Shown here piece by piece: positions 26,339 to 36,138 of a stretch of DNA of 64,000 nt (the first letter of the stretch is position 1; each line of letters begins with the position of its first letter). Source of the stretch: Prochlorococcus marinus XMU1419 (lineage in GTDB: Bacteria; Cyanobacteriota; Cyanobacteriia; PCC-6307; Cyanobiaceae); NCBI RefSeq assembly GCF_017695955.1, contig NZ_JAAORO010000002.1, positions 186,001 to 250,000 of the forward strand. The letters are read 5' to 3'. The notes beneath the pieces are model-generated. The model made no database searches. It was not told where the DNA came from and saw nothing but the letters and a program-made list of their open reading frames with translations. Made by a program: the position numbers and the translations under genes.

Positions 26339-26713
26339 TTAATCTTCCTCAAATTCCCAAGGTGGAGCAACTCTTGTATTTCCTCTCCCAAAATATTGAC
26401 CAAATTGTAAATCGTATACTTCATCCTCATATGTAGTCTCTACCTCAAGATCTGTAGTGGCTTTTGCTACACAAAGAAGAGCATAACCTTTATCTTTTAA
26501 GGCTTGTGATACCCCCATAGCTTCAGGTTGTTGCAATGTACCAGATCTTACTTTAACGGCACAACTCGTACAGCAACCATTTCTACATGAAAATGGAAGC
26601 TTAAAACCTTTCTTTTCAAATTCCTTAAGAATATATTCGTCACAATTAACCATCTCTTGGTAAACCTTTCCAGTTTCTTTGTTTTTAATCGTGACTTTGA
26701 AAGTCTTATTCAA
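26339..26713 (-). CDS. Plant-type [2Fe-2S] ferredoxin with C-terminal extension
   Basis: The protein has 124 residues from the chosen TTG start. The cluster ligands are Cys43, Cys48, Cys51 (CRNGCCTSC, with an extra Cys47) and Cys81 in ALLCVAKA. After the ferredoxin fold there is an acidic and aromatic tail ending WEFEED, longer than in PetF1 (about 97 residues). It likely carries electrons from photosystem I or NAD(P)H to a particular acceptor. The frame is open to 26797, but that would run into tRNA-Ser on the opposite strand; the TTG at 26713 has GAGGA about 8 bases upstream and gives the family-like N-terminus MNKTFKVTIKN. Confidence 0.87.
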   Translation of the reverse strand: MNKTFKVTIKNKETGKVYQEMVNCDEYILKEFEKKGFKLPFSCRNGCCTSCAVKVRSGTLQQPEAMGVSQALKDKGYALLCVAKATTDLEVETTYEDEVYDLQFGQYFGRGNTRVAPPWEFEED

Positions 26714-26764
26714 ATAACTTTCCTCAAAAATGTGATGATAAAGAGTTAAAATGGGGAGATCCTG

Positions 26765-26851
26765 GGAGAGGTGGCCGAGTGGTTGAAGGCGCAGCACTGG
26801 AAATGCTGTATAGGGGCAACTTTATCGAGGGTTCGAATCCCTCTCTCTCCG
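26765..26851 (+). tRNA. tRNA-Ser(GGA)
   Basis: An 87-base class II tRNA folds cleanly. The 7-bp acceptor stem starts GGAGAGG and ends TCTCTCC with discriminator G. The D arm holds GGCCGAGTGGTTGAAGGC, the anticodon stem CAGCA/TGCTG encloses loop CTGGAAA (anticodon GGA), a long variable arm follows and the T arm is GAGGGTTCGAATCCCTC. It reads UCU and UCC codons. CCA is not encoded. It is divergent from the ferredoxin gene by about 50 bp. Confidence 0.96.
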
Positions 26852-26915
26852 TTTCATATTAATTGATATTGGTTAATTACATCAACATTATTGTATTTAT
26901 AGAACTTTTAAAAAT

Positions 26916-26931
26916 AGACCTTAGTCTTTTT
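26916..26931 (+). terminator. Weak possible terminator after tRNA-Ser
   Basis: A 4-bp stem (AGAC/GTCT with a CTTA loop), extendable through A/T pairs past one bulge, is followed by five T residues on the plus strand about 65 bases after the tRNA. It is small and may be chance. The rest of the interval up to dnaK (27064) is very AT-rich and shows no coding frame; it should hold the dnaK promoter. Confidence 0.3.
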
Positions 26932-27064
26932 GAGAGATAATAAATAATCTTATTTATTTAAATTAAGTTGAAAATATTTGATTTTTACTATTATATGTAA
27001 ATATCTAAGATAAAAATTAATTAAATTATTAGTAAATTTTGCTTTAATTTAGCGATCTAAAATC

Positions 27065-29062
27065 ATGGGGCAAATAGTTGGAATTGATTTAGGTACTACT
27101 AACTCTGTCGTTGGAGTTATAGAAGCTGGTCGTCCAATTGTTATTGCAAATTCCGAGGGATCTAGAACTACACCTTCTATAATTGGTTTTACAAAGGATA
27201 AAGAAATAGTTATAGGTGACCAAGCAAGAAGACAACTTGTTTTAAATCCAAAGAATACCTTTTATAACTTAAAAAGGTTCATAGGTAGCGAATGGGACGA
27301 TTTAGATGATACAAGTATTTCTGTTCCTTATAATGTTAAGGCGAATGATGCGGGCAGTGTCCGGGTTCTTAGTCCTAATACAAAAAGAGAGTATGCTCCT
27401 GAAGAATTAGTCAGCTCATTAATTAGAAAATTAATAAATGATGCTGAAACCTATCTTGGAGATACTGTAGAGTCTGCTGTTATTACAGTCCCTGCTTATT
27501 TTAATGAATCTCAAAGGCAAGCTACAAAGGATTCTGCAATATTGGCTGGTATCAAAGTAGATAGAATCTTAAATGAACCTACTGCAGCTGCTCTAGCTTA
27601 TGGCTTTGAAAAAAGTTCATCAAATAATGTTTTGGTTTTTGATCTAGGTGGAGGAACATTTGATGTTTCCTTACTAAAAATTTCTAATGGTGTTTTTGAT
27701 GTTAAAGCCACATGTGGAGATACTCAACTAGGAGGAAACAATTTTGACTCAAAAATAGTAGATTGGCTTGCTGAAAAATTTATTTCTAAACATGAAATAG
27801 ATCTAAGAAGGGATAGACAAGCTTTGCAAAGGTTAACTGAAGCTGCTGAAAAGGCTAAATGTGAATTGTCTGGATTACAAAAAACAAAAATATCCTTACC
27901 TTTTATCACTACAAATAACGAAGGCCCATTACATATTGAAGAGACTTTAGACAGAAAAATATTTGAATCATTATCTCAAGATCTATTAGACAGATTATTA
28001 GAGCCAGTTCAAATAGCCCTAGATGACTCTGGATGGAAAGCAGAAGATATAGATGAGGTAGTTCTTGTCGGCGGCAGCACAAGAATTCCAATGGTTCAAC
28101 AATTAGTCAAGACTCTTGTTCCTAATGATCCCTGTCAATCCGTTAATCCAGATGAAGTGGTAGCAATTGGTGCTGCGATACAATCCGGAATAATAAGTGG
28201 TGATTTACAAGATTTACTGTTAAATGACGTTACTCCTCTTTCTTTAGGTTTAGAAACTATTGGAGGTCTTATGAAAGTGCTTATACCTCGTAATACACCA
28301 ATACCAGTAAGGCAATCTGATGTTTTTAGTACATCAGAAGCTAATCAGTCATCAGTTGTCGTTCAAGTAAGGCAAGGTGAAAGGCCATTAGCCGCTGAAA
28401 ATAAATCACTTGGTAAATTTAGGTTATCTGGAATACCACCAGCACCCAGAGGAATTCCACAGGTTCAAGTTGCATTTGATATTGATGCAAATGGTCTCTT
28501 AGAAGTTAGTGCTACTGATAGAACTACTGGAAGAAAACAAACAGTAACAATTTCTGGAGGCTCAAATTTAAATGAACAAGAAATTAATTCGATAATTGAA
28601 GAGGCAAAATCACAAGCTAATGAAGATAGAAAGAAACGATCTGTCATTGATAGAAAAAATAATGCTTTAACTCTTATTGCACAAGCTGAGAGAAGGCTTA
28701 GGGATGCTTCATTAGAATTTGGACCTTATGGGGCTGAAAGACAACAACGTGCAGTTGAATTAGCCATACAAGATGTTGAAGAATTTATAGATGATGAAGA
28801 TCCTCGAGAATTAGAATTTTCAGTAAGTGCATTACAAGAAGCATTATTTGGTTTAAACAGAAAATTTGCATCAGAAAGAAAAACTGAGAATAACCCATTA
28901 CAGAGCATTAAAAATACATTTGGCTCATTAAAAGATGAATTGTTCTCAGATGATTATTGGGACGAAGACCCTTGGGATAATCAAATGAATAGAAATTATA
29001 GAAATTCGAGGTATGGTAATTCTAGGGACGATGATCCATGGGACAATGACTACTTCCTCTAA
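27065..29062 (+). CDS. dnaK: Molecular chaperone DnaK (DnaK3-like, with Asp/Trp-rich tail)
   Basis: This 665-residue Hsp70 has an ATPase domain ([11 protein letters not shown] at about 5-15, [11 protein letters not shown] near 197, [13 protein letters not shown] near 336), a linker with [11 protein letters not shown] and a substrate-binding domain up to about 540. The tail after residue 610 is unusual: [11 protein letters not shown], an Arg/Asn stretch, and [11 protein letters not shown], in place of the EEVD-like or short acidic ends of other DnaKs. Cyanobacteria have several DnaKs; the coupled dnaJ downstream and the long C-terminal tail resemble the thylakoid-associated DnaK3 type. The paralogue assignment is inference. 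Confidence 0.93.
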   Translation: MGQIVGIDLGTTNSVVGVIEAGRPIVIANSEGSRTTPSIIGFTKDKEIVIGDQARRQLVLNPKNTFYNLKRFIGSEWDDLDDTSISVPYNVKANDAGSVRVLSPNTKREYAPEELVSSLIRKLINDAETYLGDTVESAVITVPAYFNESQRQATKDSAILAGIKVDRILNEPTAAALAYGFEKSSSNNVLVFDLGGGTFDVSLLKISNGVFDVKATCGDTQLGGNNFDSKIVDWLAEKFISKHEIDLRRDRQALQRLTEAAEKAKCELSGLQKTKISLPFITTNNEGPLHIEETLDRKIFESLSQDLLDRLLEPVQIALDDSGWKAEDIDEVVLVGGSTRIPMVQQLVKTLVPNDPCQSVNPDEVVAIGAAIQSGIISGDLQDLLLNDVTPLSLGLETIGGLMKVLIPRNTPIPVRQSDVFSTSEANQSSVVVQVRQGERPLAAENKSLGKFRLSGIPPAPRGIPQVQVAFDIDANGLLEVSATDRTTGRKQTVTISGGSNLNEQEINSIIEEAKSQANEDRKKRSVIDRKNNALTLIAQAERRLRDASLEFGPYGAERQQRAVELAIQDVEEFIDDEDPRELEFSVSALQEALFGLNRKFASERKTENNPLQSIKNTFGSLKDELFSDDYWDEDPWDNQMNRNYRNSRYGNSRDDDPWDNDYFL

Positions 29063-29984
29063 AAAAGACTATTTGTCGATTTTGGGTTTATCCTATGATT
29101 TCGACGATAAAGAACTTAAAAAGGCCTTTCGAAGAGAAGCGAGAAAATGGCATCCAGATTTAAATAAAAATGATCTAAACGCAGAAGAAAGATTCAAATT
29201 AATTAATGAAGCATACGAATACCTACGTGATCCAAACAAAAGAGTTGAAAATCCAGATTTAAATATTCAGAATGAGAATAATAATAATTTCAATACAGGG
29301 TTTCCTGATTTTCAGGATTATCTAGATTCGTTATTTGGATATGAATATAGATCTAGAAATTATAACGATTATGATAATGATTCTCAAGAAGATGAATCGA
29401 TAAATATAGATAGTGATGAGTTTAATAATTATGAATACCCTACAACATCTCCAGAAGAGCCTCCTCCAGTAAAACTTCACCAGGATATTGAAACAATTAT
29501 TGAATTATCACCTGATGAGGCATTAAATGGAGCTTCAATTTTAATTGAACTAGAAGATCAAACAGTAGTTGAGGTTGACACACCTCCTTTTGCTGGAGAT
29601 GGCTGGAGATTAAGACTTGAAAATATTGCAAGGGGAGGGAAAGATCATTATCTACAGTTAAAAGTTCAAACGGAAAGTGGCCTAAGAATCGATGGTTTGA
29701 GAGTTCTATATAAATTAGAGTTATTTCCTCATGATGCTCTTCTCGGTTGTGCAGTTGAGGTTCCTACCCTTGATGGAAATGTCACTCTTCAAGTGCCTCC
29801 AAAATCATCTACTGGAAGAATGTTACGTTTGAAAGGTAGAGGTTTAACATTCGAAGATAACGTAGGTGATCAATATGTTGAAATTTTGGTAGTCATTCCT
29901 GCCGATATTAATGATGAAGAAATTGCTTTATATACAAGATTACAAGAATTATCACTTTCTGATTCCCAATCAAATATTATATAA
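29046..29984 (+). CDS. dnaJ: DnaJ/CbpA-type co-chaperone without zinc finger
   Basis: The protein has 312 residues from ATG 29046, which overlaps the dnaK end by 17 bp and implies translational coupling. It has a J domain (about 8-70, HPD at 36-38), an Asp/Asn-rich low-complexity linker (about 75-150) and a C-terminal substrate-binding domain in two beta modules (about 155-300, ending VIPADINDEE). No CxxCxGxG repeats occur, so it is a type II J protein. It should stimulate the adjacent DnaK. An upstream ATG in frame at 29013 would add 11 residues within the dnaK tail and is less likely. Confidence 0.92.
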   Translation: MTTSSKKDYLSILGLSYDFDDKELKKAFRREARKWHPDLNKNDLNAEERFKLINEAYEYLRDPNKRVENPDLNIQNENNNNFNTGFPDFQDYLDSLFGYEYRSRNYNDYDNDSQEDESINIDSDEFNNYEYPTTSPEEPPPVKLHQDIETIIELSPDEALNGASILIELEDQTVVEVDTPPFAGDGWRLRLENIARGGKDHYLQLKVQTESGLRIDGLRVLYKLELFPHDALLGCAVEVPTLDGNVTLQVPPKSSTGRMLRLKGRGLTFEDNVGDQYVEILVVIPADINDEEIALYTRLQELSLSDSQSNII

Positions 29985-30003
29985 AAAGAAAAAATTGCAA
30001 CTT

Positions 30004-30384
30004 ATGAACATATTTGTTCTTTTATATAATTCAGGAACAGATAAAGAAGGAATTCATTCAATCGAACTTAAAGGAAGGACAATTGTTCTTATGTTTGAAG
30101 ATAAGGACGATGCAACAAGATATTGTGGTTTACTAGAAGCTCAAGATTTTCCTTTACCTACTGTTGAAATGATCGACATAGATGATATAAAAGATTTCTG
30201 TATTAAGTTAGATTATGAATTTAAATTAGTAGAGAAAAATTTTGTTCCTAAAACAGCCGAAGACAGGTTATTAATTTCACCGCCTCAGAAAAATCTAGAA
30301 GTTGAAAATTGGGAACAAGATAATAATAATAAGGATAACATTGATATAAATACCATTAAGGAAAACCTTGAAAAGTTGCTTTAG
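30004..30384 (+). CDS. DUF3110 family protein
   Basis: The protein has 126 residues from ATG 30004, with the N-terminal DUF3110 domain (NIFVLLYNSGTDKEGIHSI start, MFEDKDDATRYCGLLEAQDFP near 40-60, VEMIDIDDIKDFC near 65-78). The C-terminal 40 residues are Asn/Asp/Glu-rich and probably disordered. The function is unknown; the family is cyanobacterial and plastid. It follows dnaJ by 19 bp and precedes the cyclophilin gene by 37 bp on the same strand, suggesting a link to protein folding. The frame is open upstream inside dnaJ, but the internal ATG matches the domain start. Confidence 0.82.
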   Translation: MNIFVLLYNSGTDKEGIHSIELKGRTIVLMFEDKDDATRYCGLLEAQDFPLPTVEMIDIDDIKDFCIKLDYEFKLVEKNFVPKTAEDRLLISPPQKNLEVENWEQDNNNKDNIDINTIKENLEKLL

Positions 30385-30421
30385 CTATTAAAATAACAAT
30401 AAATTATTAAACAAATAAAAC

Positions 30422-30859
30422 ATGACAACTGCATTATTTGAAACAGAAGTTGGGAACATTAATATTGAATTTTTCTCTGAAGACGCACCTAATACAGTTA
30501 AAAACTTCACTAATTTGATTAGTGATGGTTTTTATGATGGTTTAGCATTTCACAGAGTTATACCTGGATTTATGGCTCAGGGTGGATGTCCTAATACCCG
30601 TGACGGAGCATCTGGTATGCCTGGAACTGGTGGTCCTGGATATAATATTAAATGTGAAATTAATTCCAAAAAACATCTAAAAGGTTCACTTTCTATGGCA
30701 CATGCAGGAAAGGATACAGGTGGTAGTCAGTTTTTCATAGTTTATGAACCACAGCCTCATCTCGACGGAGTTCATACTGTTTTTGGTAAGACAGATGATA
30801 TGGATGTAGTGTTAAAGCTTACTAATGGATCAAAAATTCTAAAAGCAACTTTAAAATAG
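30422..30859 (+). CDS. ppiB: Peptidyl-prolyl cis-trans isomerase, cyclophilin type
   Basis: This 145-residue minimal cyclophilin has the [13 protein letters not shown] active-site stretch (about 40-52), the FSMAHAG-like [17 protein letters not shown] block (about 92-108) and [11 protein letters not shown] (about 116-126). It has no signal peptide, so it acts in the cytoplasm, isomerising Xaa-Pro bonds. It closes a run of folding genes (dnaK, dnaJ, DUF3110) and is convergent with ribBA (4 bp). Confidence 0.94.
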   Translation: MTTALFETEVGNINIEFFSEDAPNTVKNFTNLISDGFYDGLAFHRVIPGFMAQGGCPNTRDGASGMPGTGGPGYNIKCEINSKKHLKGSLSMAHAGKDTGGSQFFIVYEPQPHLDGVHTVFGKTDDMDVVLKLTNGSKILKATLK

Positions 30860-30863
30860 TAAT

Positions 30864-32600
30864 TTAGCCACCAAAAACAATACTAAATGTCTCTTTATCT
30901 AGATTAAATTTTCTTGTAGATGAATATAAGATTTCATTATTAATAGTGAATTTAGTATTGATTAGTTTGATGCTACTTTTTGGGTGTAATGCTTGCTCAA
31001 TGTTTCTAGAAACAATAATGCCAATCTTTGTACTATTTTCATATTTGGATAAAAACTGAATAAATAATTCTATATTCTTTATTTCCTCATCAGTAATGTT
31101 GGAATTGGTTCTGTTCTGATCGTGTAAAATTCGCCATACTAATTTTGGTCGGTTCCAAAAAGCCAATAATCTTGGACTACTTTCTAGTTTAATATTTATC
31201 TTTTGATCACTACAGAATTTAATAACTTTATTTTTTATTGGAACTAGATCAATAGATTTATAATTTCCGTCAAGAAAAATTGATATAAATGGATCGATAT
31301 TCCTGGAATTAAAATTATCTTCATCAATCATATGGCCTAGCTTTGTTTTTTTTACACTCAAATACTCTGCATTATTATCATTTGGACAAATCACTAATGG
31401 AACTCTCTCAATAACTTCTATTCCATAACCACCTAATCCCGCAATCTTTCTAGGATTGTTGGTCAATAATTTTAATTTTTTTATCCCTAGATCAGTTAAT
31501 ATTTGTGCTCCAACTCCATAATTTCTGAGATCAGCTGGAAAACCTAATTTTTCATTAGCTTCTACAGTGTCTAATCCACCATCTTGCAAACTGTAAGCTT
31601 TTAATTTATTTATTAAACCTATACCTCTGCCTTCTTGTCTCAAGTAAACAACAACTCCTTCTTCCTCCTTCTCTATCCTTGATAAGGCAGCCTCTAACTG
31701 AGGTCTACAATCACAACGTAATGATCCAAAAGCATCGCCAGTTAAGCACTCTGAATGCATTCTTACAAGCACAGGTTCGCTTAGTTTTGATGATTTTTGT
31801 TTTACTAAAGCAACGTGTTCCGAACCATCAAGTTCATTAATATATCCATATGCTTTAAAATTACCAAAAATACTTGGAAGAACAGCATCAGATTTTCTAA
31901 ATACAAATCTCTCAGTTTGAAAACGATAACTTATTAAATCAGCAATGGATATTAATTTCATTCCCCACTGTTTAGCATATTCTTTTAGTTGGGGAAGTCT
32001 TGACATGGAACCGTCAGGATTTTGTATTTCACAAATCACTCCAGCGGGATAAAGGCCTGACATTGCTGCAATATCTACAGCGGCTTCGGTATGACCTGCC
32101 CTTTTTAAAACTCCACCTTTTTTAGCTCTTAATGGAAAAATATGTCCTGGCCTCCTTAAATCATCAGGCTTTGTATTTGGGTTTATAGCAACTTGTATTG
32201 TCTTTGCCCTATCTTCAGCAGAAATTCCTGTAGTAACATTATTTTCAGGACCAGCATCAATTGATATCGTAAAAGCTGTTTGATTTTCATCTGTATTTCT
32301 ATCTACCATTAATGGTAAATCTAATGAATCAAGTTTTTCACCTTGCATTGCTAGGCATATAAGACCCCGTCCCTCAGTAGCCATAAAATTAATTTGCTGA
32401 GGGGTTGCAAACTGAGCCGCACATATTAAATCTCCTTCATTTTCTCTTCTTTCATCATCTACAACAATAATGCATTCACCATTTCTTATAGCTGCCAACG
32501 CATCGCTGATAGGATCAAATTCAATTTTAAAAGATTCATTTATATCCAAAATTGTTCCATTATTTGATTTGGGACTTGTTTCTTTCATTATTCCTATCAA
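30864..32600 (-). CDS. ribBA: Bifunctional DHBP synthase / GTP cyclohydrolase II
   Basis: This 578-residue fusion has a RibB domain at about 25-225 ([41 protein letters not shown]-like block) and a RibA domain at about 235-420 with zinc ligands in [15 protein letters not shown] and the RQEGRGIGL motif. It supplies both precursors of riboflavin, hence FMN, FAD and F420-type cofactors. After residue about 425 there is a further 150-residue segment with a Lys/Asn-rich, partly globular sequence that is not part of the E. coli enzymes; similar tails occur in cyanobacterial RibBA. It is divergent from argC by 76 bp. Confidence 0.95.
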   Translation of the reverse strand: MIGIMKETSPKSNNGTILDINESFKIEFDPISDALAAIRNGECIIVVDDERRENEGDLICAAQFATPQQINFMATEGRGLICLAMQGEKLDSLDLPLMVDRNTDENQTAFTISIDAGPENNVTTGISAEDRAKTIQVAINPNTKPDDLRRPGHIFPLRAKKGGVLKRAGHTEAAVDIAAMSGLYPAGVICEIQNPDGSMSRLPQLKEYAKQWGMKLISIADLISYRFQTERFVFRKSDAVLPSIFGNFKAYGYINELDGSEHVALVKQKSSKLSEPVLVRMHSECLTGDAFGSLRCDCRPQLEAALSRIEKEEEGVVVYLRQEGRGIGLINKLKAYSLQDGGLDTVEANEKLGFPADLRNYGVGAQILTDLGIKKLKLLTNNPRKIAGLGGYGIEVIERVPLVICPNDNNAEYLSVKKTKLGHMIDEDNFNSRNIDPFISIFLDGNYKSIDLVPIKNKVIKFCSDQKINIKLESSPRLLAFWNRPKLVWRILHDQNRTNSNITDEEIKNIELFIQFLSKYENSTKIGIIVSRNIEQALHPKSSIKLINTKFTINNEILYSSTRKFNLDKETFSIVFGG

Positions 32601-32676
32601 TATAGAAAAATAGTGTTTTAGTTACCTTAAATTCAACACTTTATAATCCTATCTCAAAGTCTGCCAATTCAAAGAA

Positions 32677-33732
32677 ATGAATGTTGCAATAGTAGGTGCT
32701 ACTGGTTACGGCGGTATTCAAGCGGTAAATCTCTTAAAGAGAATTAAAAAACACAAAATTTCATTTTTAGGAGGTAATAAAACATCTGGATCAAAGTGGA
32801 ATGATAATTTTCCTTTTATTTATCTAGATAATGATCCTTTTATAGAAGATATTTCCGTAGATAATATTTCAAAAAATGCAGATGTTGCTTTGCTTTGCTT
32901 ACCAAATGGCTTATCTTCAACATTGACAAGAAAATTATTAGATCGAGGACTTAAAGTTATAGATTTATCTGCAGATTACAGATATAAGTCCTTAGATGAA
33001 TGGAAAAATGTATATTCCAAAGAAGCTGCTATTTATAAAAGGAATGATGATGATTTATGTAAAGAGGCAGTCTACGGTCTTCCTGAAATAAATAAGGAAG
33101 CCATTTCAAAAGGAAGATTAATTGCCTGTCCAGGATGCTATCCAACATCTGCTCTTATTCCATTAGTTCCTTATCTATCGCAAGGAATTATTGAAAATGA
33201 AGGAATAGTTATTGATTCTAAAAGCGGAACCTCTGGAGGAGGTCGAGAACCAAACCAAAACCTTCTCTTATCAGAATGTGGTGAAGGCTTATCAGCATAT
33301 GGATTGATAAACCATAGACATACCTCTGAGATCGAGCAAGTAGCATCTATAATTTCTGGAAATAAAATTGAACTGCTTTTTACACCTCATTTGGTTCCAA
33401 TCTCAAGGGGTATGCATTCGACTATATATGGGAGATTAAGAGATCCAGGATTAACCTCTGATGATTGCAGAATTCTTTTGGATAATTATTACAGAAATTT
33501 TAAAAATATTAAAGTATTACCTGTAGATACATACCCTTCAACAAAATGGGTTAAAAATACAAACCAAATTTTCCTTTCTGTTAAAGTTGATACTAGAAAC
33601 GGAAGGATTATTATTTTGTCTGCAATTGATAATTTGTTAAAAGGTCAAACTGGGCAAGCAATTCAAAATTTAAATATTATGAGTGGATTTTCAATGGATG
33701 AAGGTCTTGATTTAATTAATAATTTTCCATAA
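32677..33732 (+). CDS. argC: N-acetyl-gamma-glutamyl-phosphate reductase
   Basis: This 351-residue NADPH-dependent reductase is of arginine synthesis (third step). The N-terminal Rossmann motif GATGYGGIQAVNLL (about 7-20), the catalytic cysteine in ACPGCYPTSALIP (about 149-161) and the HTSEIEQ and SRGMHSTIYG segments are diagnostic. The C-terminal DNLLKGQTGQAIQNLN matches the family. The 3' end overlaps the convergent purN gene by 17 bp. Confidence 0.96.
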   Translation: MNVAIVGATGYGGIQAVNLLKRIKKHKISFLGGNKTSGSKWNDNFPFIYLDNDPFIEDISVDNISKNADVALLCLPNGLSSTLTRKLLDRGLKVIDLSADYRYKSLDEWKNVYSKEAAIYKRNDDDLCKEAVYGLPEINKEAISKGRLIACPGCYPTSALIPLVPYLSQGIIENEGIVIDSKSGTSGGGREPNQNLLLSECGEGLSAYGLINHRHTSEIEQVASIISGNKIELLFTPHLVPISRGMHSTIYGRLRDPGLTSDDCRILLDNYYRNFKNIKVLPVDTYPSTKWVKNTNQIFLSVKVDTRNGRIIILSAIDNLLKGQTGQAIQNLNIMSGFSMDEGLDLINNFP

Positions 33733-34372
33733 GATTACTTCTTATCAAGAAACCAGCTTGAGAGATTGAGTAAGGTAAAATTTTATGCTCAAGCATTTGT
33801 ATCCTTTTGGAAAGTGATTCAATATCATCATCATCTCTAATTGATAATGCAGCTTGCATTATCAATGATCCACTATCTACCTCCTCTTCTACAAAATGTA
33901 CTGAACAACCAGTTATTTTTGAACCATTTAATATAGAGTCCTTTATCGCAGAACCACCTTTATATGCGGGAAGTAATGAAGGGTGAATATTTATTATCTT
34001 ATGTTTAAATTTATTAATAAAAAATGGAGTAACAATTTTCATCCAGCCTGCCATAACAACAAGTTCAACATCGTAATGAATTAAAGTATTTACAATTTCT
34101 AATTCAAAAGCTTCTTTTTGCAGAAAGTCTTTGCCTCTTATAATTTTGTGAGGTATTTTTTTACTTTCAGCTCTTTTTATACAACCGGCTTCATCTTTGT
34201 TAGTAATTAAAACTTTTATATCTATATCTAATTCTCCTTTTTCTGAGAGATTAATTAATTCCTGAAAGTTTGTTCCTTTCCCTGAAGCAAGTACACCTAT
34301 TTTTAATTTTGGTGAAAATCTTCTAAATTCAGATATCTCAGGCGAAATTATGTAATTAAAAGATCTTTCCAA
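33716..34372 (-). CDS. purN: Phosphoribosylglycinamide formyltransferase PurN
   Basis: This 218-residue enzyme transfers formyl from 10-formyl-THF to GAR in purine synthesis. Motifs are GVLASGKGTNFQEL (about 26-39), MAGWMKIVTPFF, the catalytic NIHPSLLPAYKG with N and H, and VDSGSLI with the catalytic aspartate. The usable start in this frame is TTG at 34372, which lacks a ribosome-binding site. An ATG at 34403 followed by MNLSLDKIKK would enter the frame if the adjacent 8-A run were one base shorter, so the 5' end may be altered by an indel. Confidence 0.9.
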   Translation of the reverse strand: MERSFNYIISPEISEFRRFSPKLKIGVLASGKGTNFQELINLSEKGELDIDIKVLITNKDEAGCIKRAESKKIPHKIIRGKDFLQKEAFELEIVNTLIHYDVELVVMAGWMKIVTPFFINKFKHKIINIHPSLLPAYKGGSAIKDSILNGSKITGCSVHFVEEEVDSGSLIMQAALSIRDDDDIESLSKRIQMLEHKILPYSISQAGFLIRSNLMENY

Positions 34373-34494
34373 TTTTTTTTATTTTATCTAATGATAAATT
34401 CATATGAAATAAAAAAAACCCTCAATGTTAATTGTTTATATTCAAAAACATATTTATTTGAAGATAATAATTTAAACAAATTTAAATGATTCAA

Positions 34495-34517
34495 ATCTAT
34501 GTACGATCCGTATAGAT
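34495..34517. repeat. Imperfect dyad upstream of pgi
   Basis: A 9-bp stem (ATCTAT, a 2-base bulge, ACG, then CGTATAGAT) with a 3-base centre lies 38 bases before the pgi start in the 182-bp gap between purN and pgi. It could be an operator or a 5' UTR hairpin. No other structure or small frame is evident in that gap. Confidence 0.35.
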
Positions 34518-34554
34518 ATAATTGAATAATAAATAAAAGAAACAAATATATAAA

Positions 34555-36138
34555 ATGAATGGAGATTTAAAATCTTGGGATAAATTTTGTAATTATCTTT
34601 GGTTTGATAAAAAACTAAATATTTGGTTAGACATAAGCAAAATTAATTTCACAAGTAAAGAGATAAAAAATTTAGAAGATAAATTTAAAGACGTTTTTTC
34701 ATCAATAAAAGAATTAGAAAATGGTGCAATCTCAAATATTGATGAAAATAGACAAGTTGGACATTATTGGCTTAGAAATCCATCAATTTCACCCTCTTTA
34801 AAAATAGGAGAAGAAATTAGAGCAGATATTAATTCAATCTCTGAATTTGGAAAACAAATTTTAAATGGGGATATTAAGAATAAGAATAATCAGCATTATA
34901 CTGATGTTCTATGGATAGGAATTGGTGGAAGTGGATTAGGACCATTACTTATTACAGAGTCACTGCAGAAGTGTTCTAAAGGCTTAAATTTTTCTTATAT
35001 CGATAATGTTGATCCTTTTTTAATTAGCGAAAAGTTAGAAGAGTTATCTGAAAAATTATCAACAACATTATTTGTAGTAGTAAGCAAATCAGGTGGTACG
35101 CCTGAACCTAGAATTGCTATGGAAATTATTAAAAGTTACTGCGAAAACAATTCTCTTGAATGGAATTCTAATGCTATAGCTATAACTATGAAAGGTAGTA
35201 AGCTATTTAAAAAAGCTACTTCTGAAAATTGGTTAAAAATATTTAATTTGCAAGATTGGGTTGGTGGAAGAACTAGTATTACAAGCTCTGTGGGATTACT
35301 TCCATTAGCTCTTATTAATGAAAATATCTCTGAATTTATCAGAGGTGCATCATTAATGGATGAGGCCACACGTATAAGTGATTTTAAAAATAATCCAGCA
35401 GCACTATTATCATCCGCATGGTATTTAACTGGGGATGGTACTGGAAAGAGAGATATGGTCGTATTACCTTATAGAGATAGGTTACAGGTTTTTAGTAAAT
35501 ATCTTCAGCAATTAGTAATGGAATCATTAGGAAAGAAATTTAATAGGAATGGTCAAGTAGTTAATCAAGGTATTTCCGTTTTTGGTAATAAAGGATCTAC
35601 AGATCAGCATGCTTATGTTCAGCAACTTAGAGATGGTATTGATAATTTCTTTTGTATTTTTATTGAATTATTAGATTCTCCATCTACTAATATATTTGAT
35701 GAAAAAGAGAATCCTAAAGAATATCTTTCTGGTTTTTTGCAAGGAACCAGATCAGCACTCTCTAGTGAAAACAGACAAAGTATCACTATTACGTTAGAAA
35801 AGTTAAATTGTTTTTCACTAGGTGCCTTAATCGCTTTATTTGAGAGGGCTGTATCCTTCTACGCTGAATTGGTAAATATAAATGCATATGATCAACCTGG
35901 AGTTGAAGCTGGAAAGAAAGCAGCTGCAAATATTATTGAGTATCAACAAAAAGTAAGTAATTTATTAGATGAAGGTGGAGAATATTCTATAAATGACATA
36001 ACTTCATTATTTGATAATTCAGTTAGTGAACCTATATTTTTTATACTCCGTGAAATGTGTTTCGGTAATGATAATTATTTAGTTAAGGGCGATTGGTCAA
36101 ATCCAAATTCATTAGTTATTCAAAAAATAAATTCTTAA
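34555..36138 (+). CDS. pgi: Glucose-6-phosphate isomerase
   Basis: This 527-residue enzyme interconverts glucose 6-phosphate and fructose 6-phosphate. Sugar-phosphate and catalytic motifs appear as [15 protein letters not shown] (about 120-134), [12 protein letters not shown] (about 178-189), the [20 protein letters not shown] loop (about 233-252), [16 protein letters not shown] and [12 protein letters not shown] with the catalytic histidine, and the C-terminal [13 protein letters not shown] with the catalytic lysine. It matches the shorter cyanobacterial type. It overlaps leuS tail to tail by 4 bp. Confidence 0.96.
   Translation: MNGDLKSWDKFCNYLWFDKKLNIWLDISKINFTSKEIKNLEDKFKDVFSSIKELENGAISNIDENRQVGHYWLRNPSISPSLKIGEEIRADINSISEFGKQILNGDIKNKNNQHYTDVLWIGIGGSGLGPLLITESLQKCSKGLNFSYIDNVDPFLISEKLEELSEKLSTTLFVVVSKSGGTPEPRIAMEIIKSYCENNSLEWNSNAIAITMKGSKLFKKATSENWLKIFNLQDWVGGRTSITSSVGLLPLALINENISEFIRGASLMDEATRISDFKNNPAALLSSAWYLTGDGTGKRDMVVLPYRDRLQVFSKYLQQLVMESLGKKFNRNGQVVNQGISVFGNKGSTDQHAYVQQLRDGIDNFFCIFIELLDSPSTNIFDEKENPKEYLSGFLQGTRSALSSENRQSITITLEKLNCFSLGALIALFERAVSFYAELVNINAYDQPGVEAGKKAAANIIEYQQKVSNLLDEGGEYSINDITSLFDNSVSEPIFFILREMCFGNDNYLVKGDWSNPNSLVIQKINS

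Noticed and set aside
26714-26797. N-terminal extension of the ferredoxin frame to 26797
   Set aside because: It would run antisense into the tRNA-Ser gene, gives a non-family N-terminus, and a TTG with a good ribosome site lies at 26713.
27000-27064. CIRCE heat-shock operator before dnaK
   Set aside because: No TTAGCACTC-N9-GAGTGCTAA-like dyad is present.
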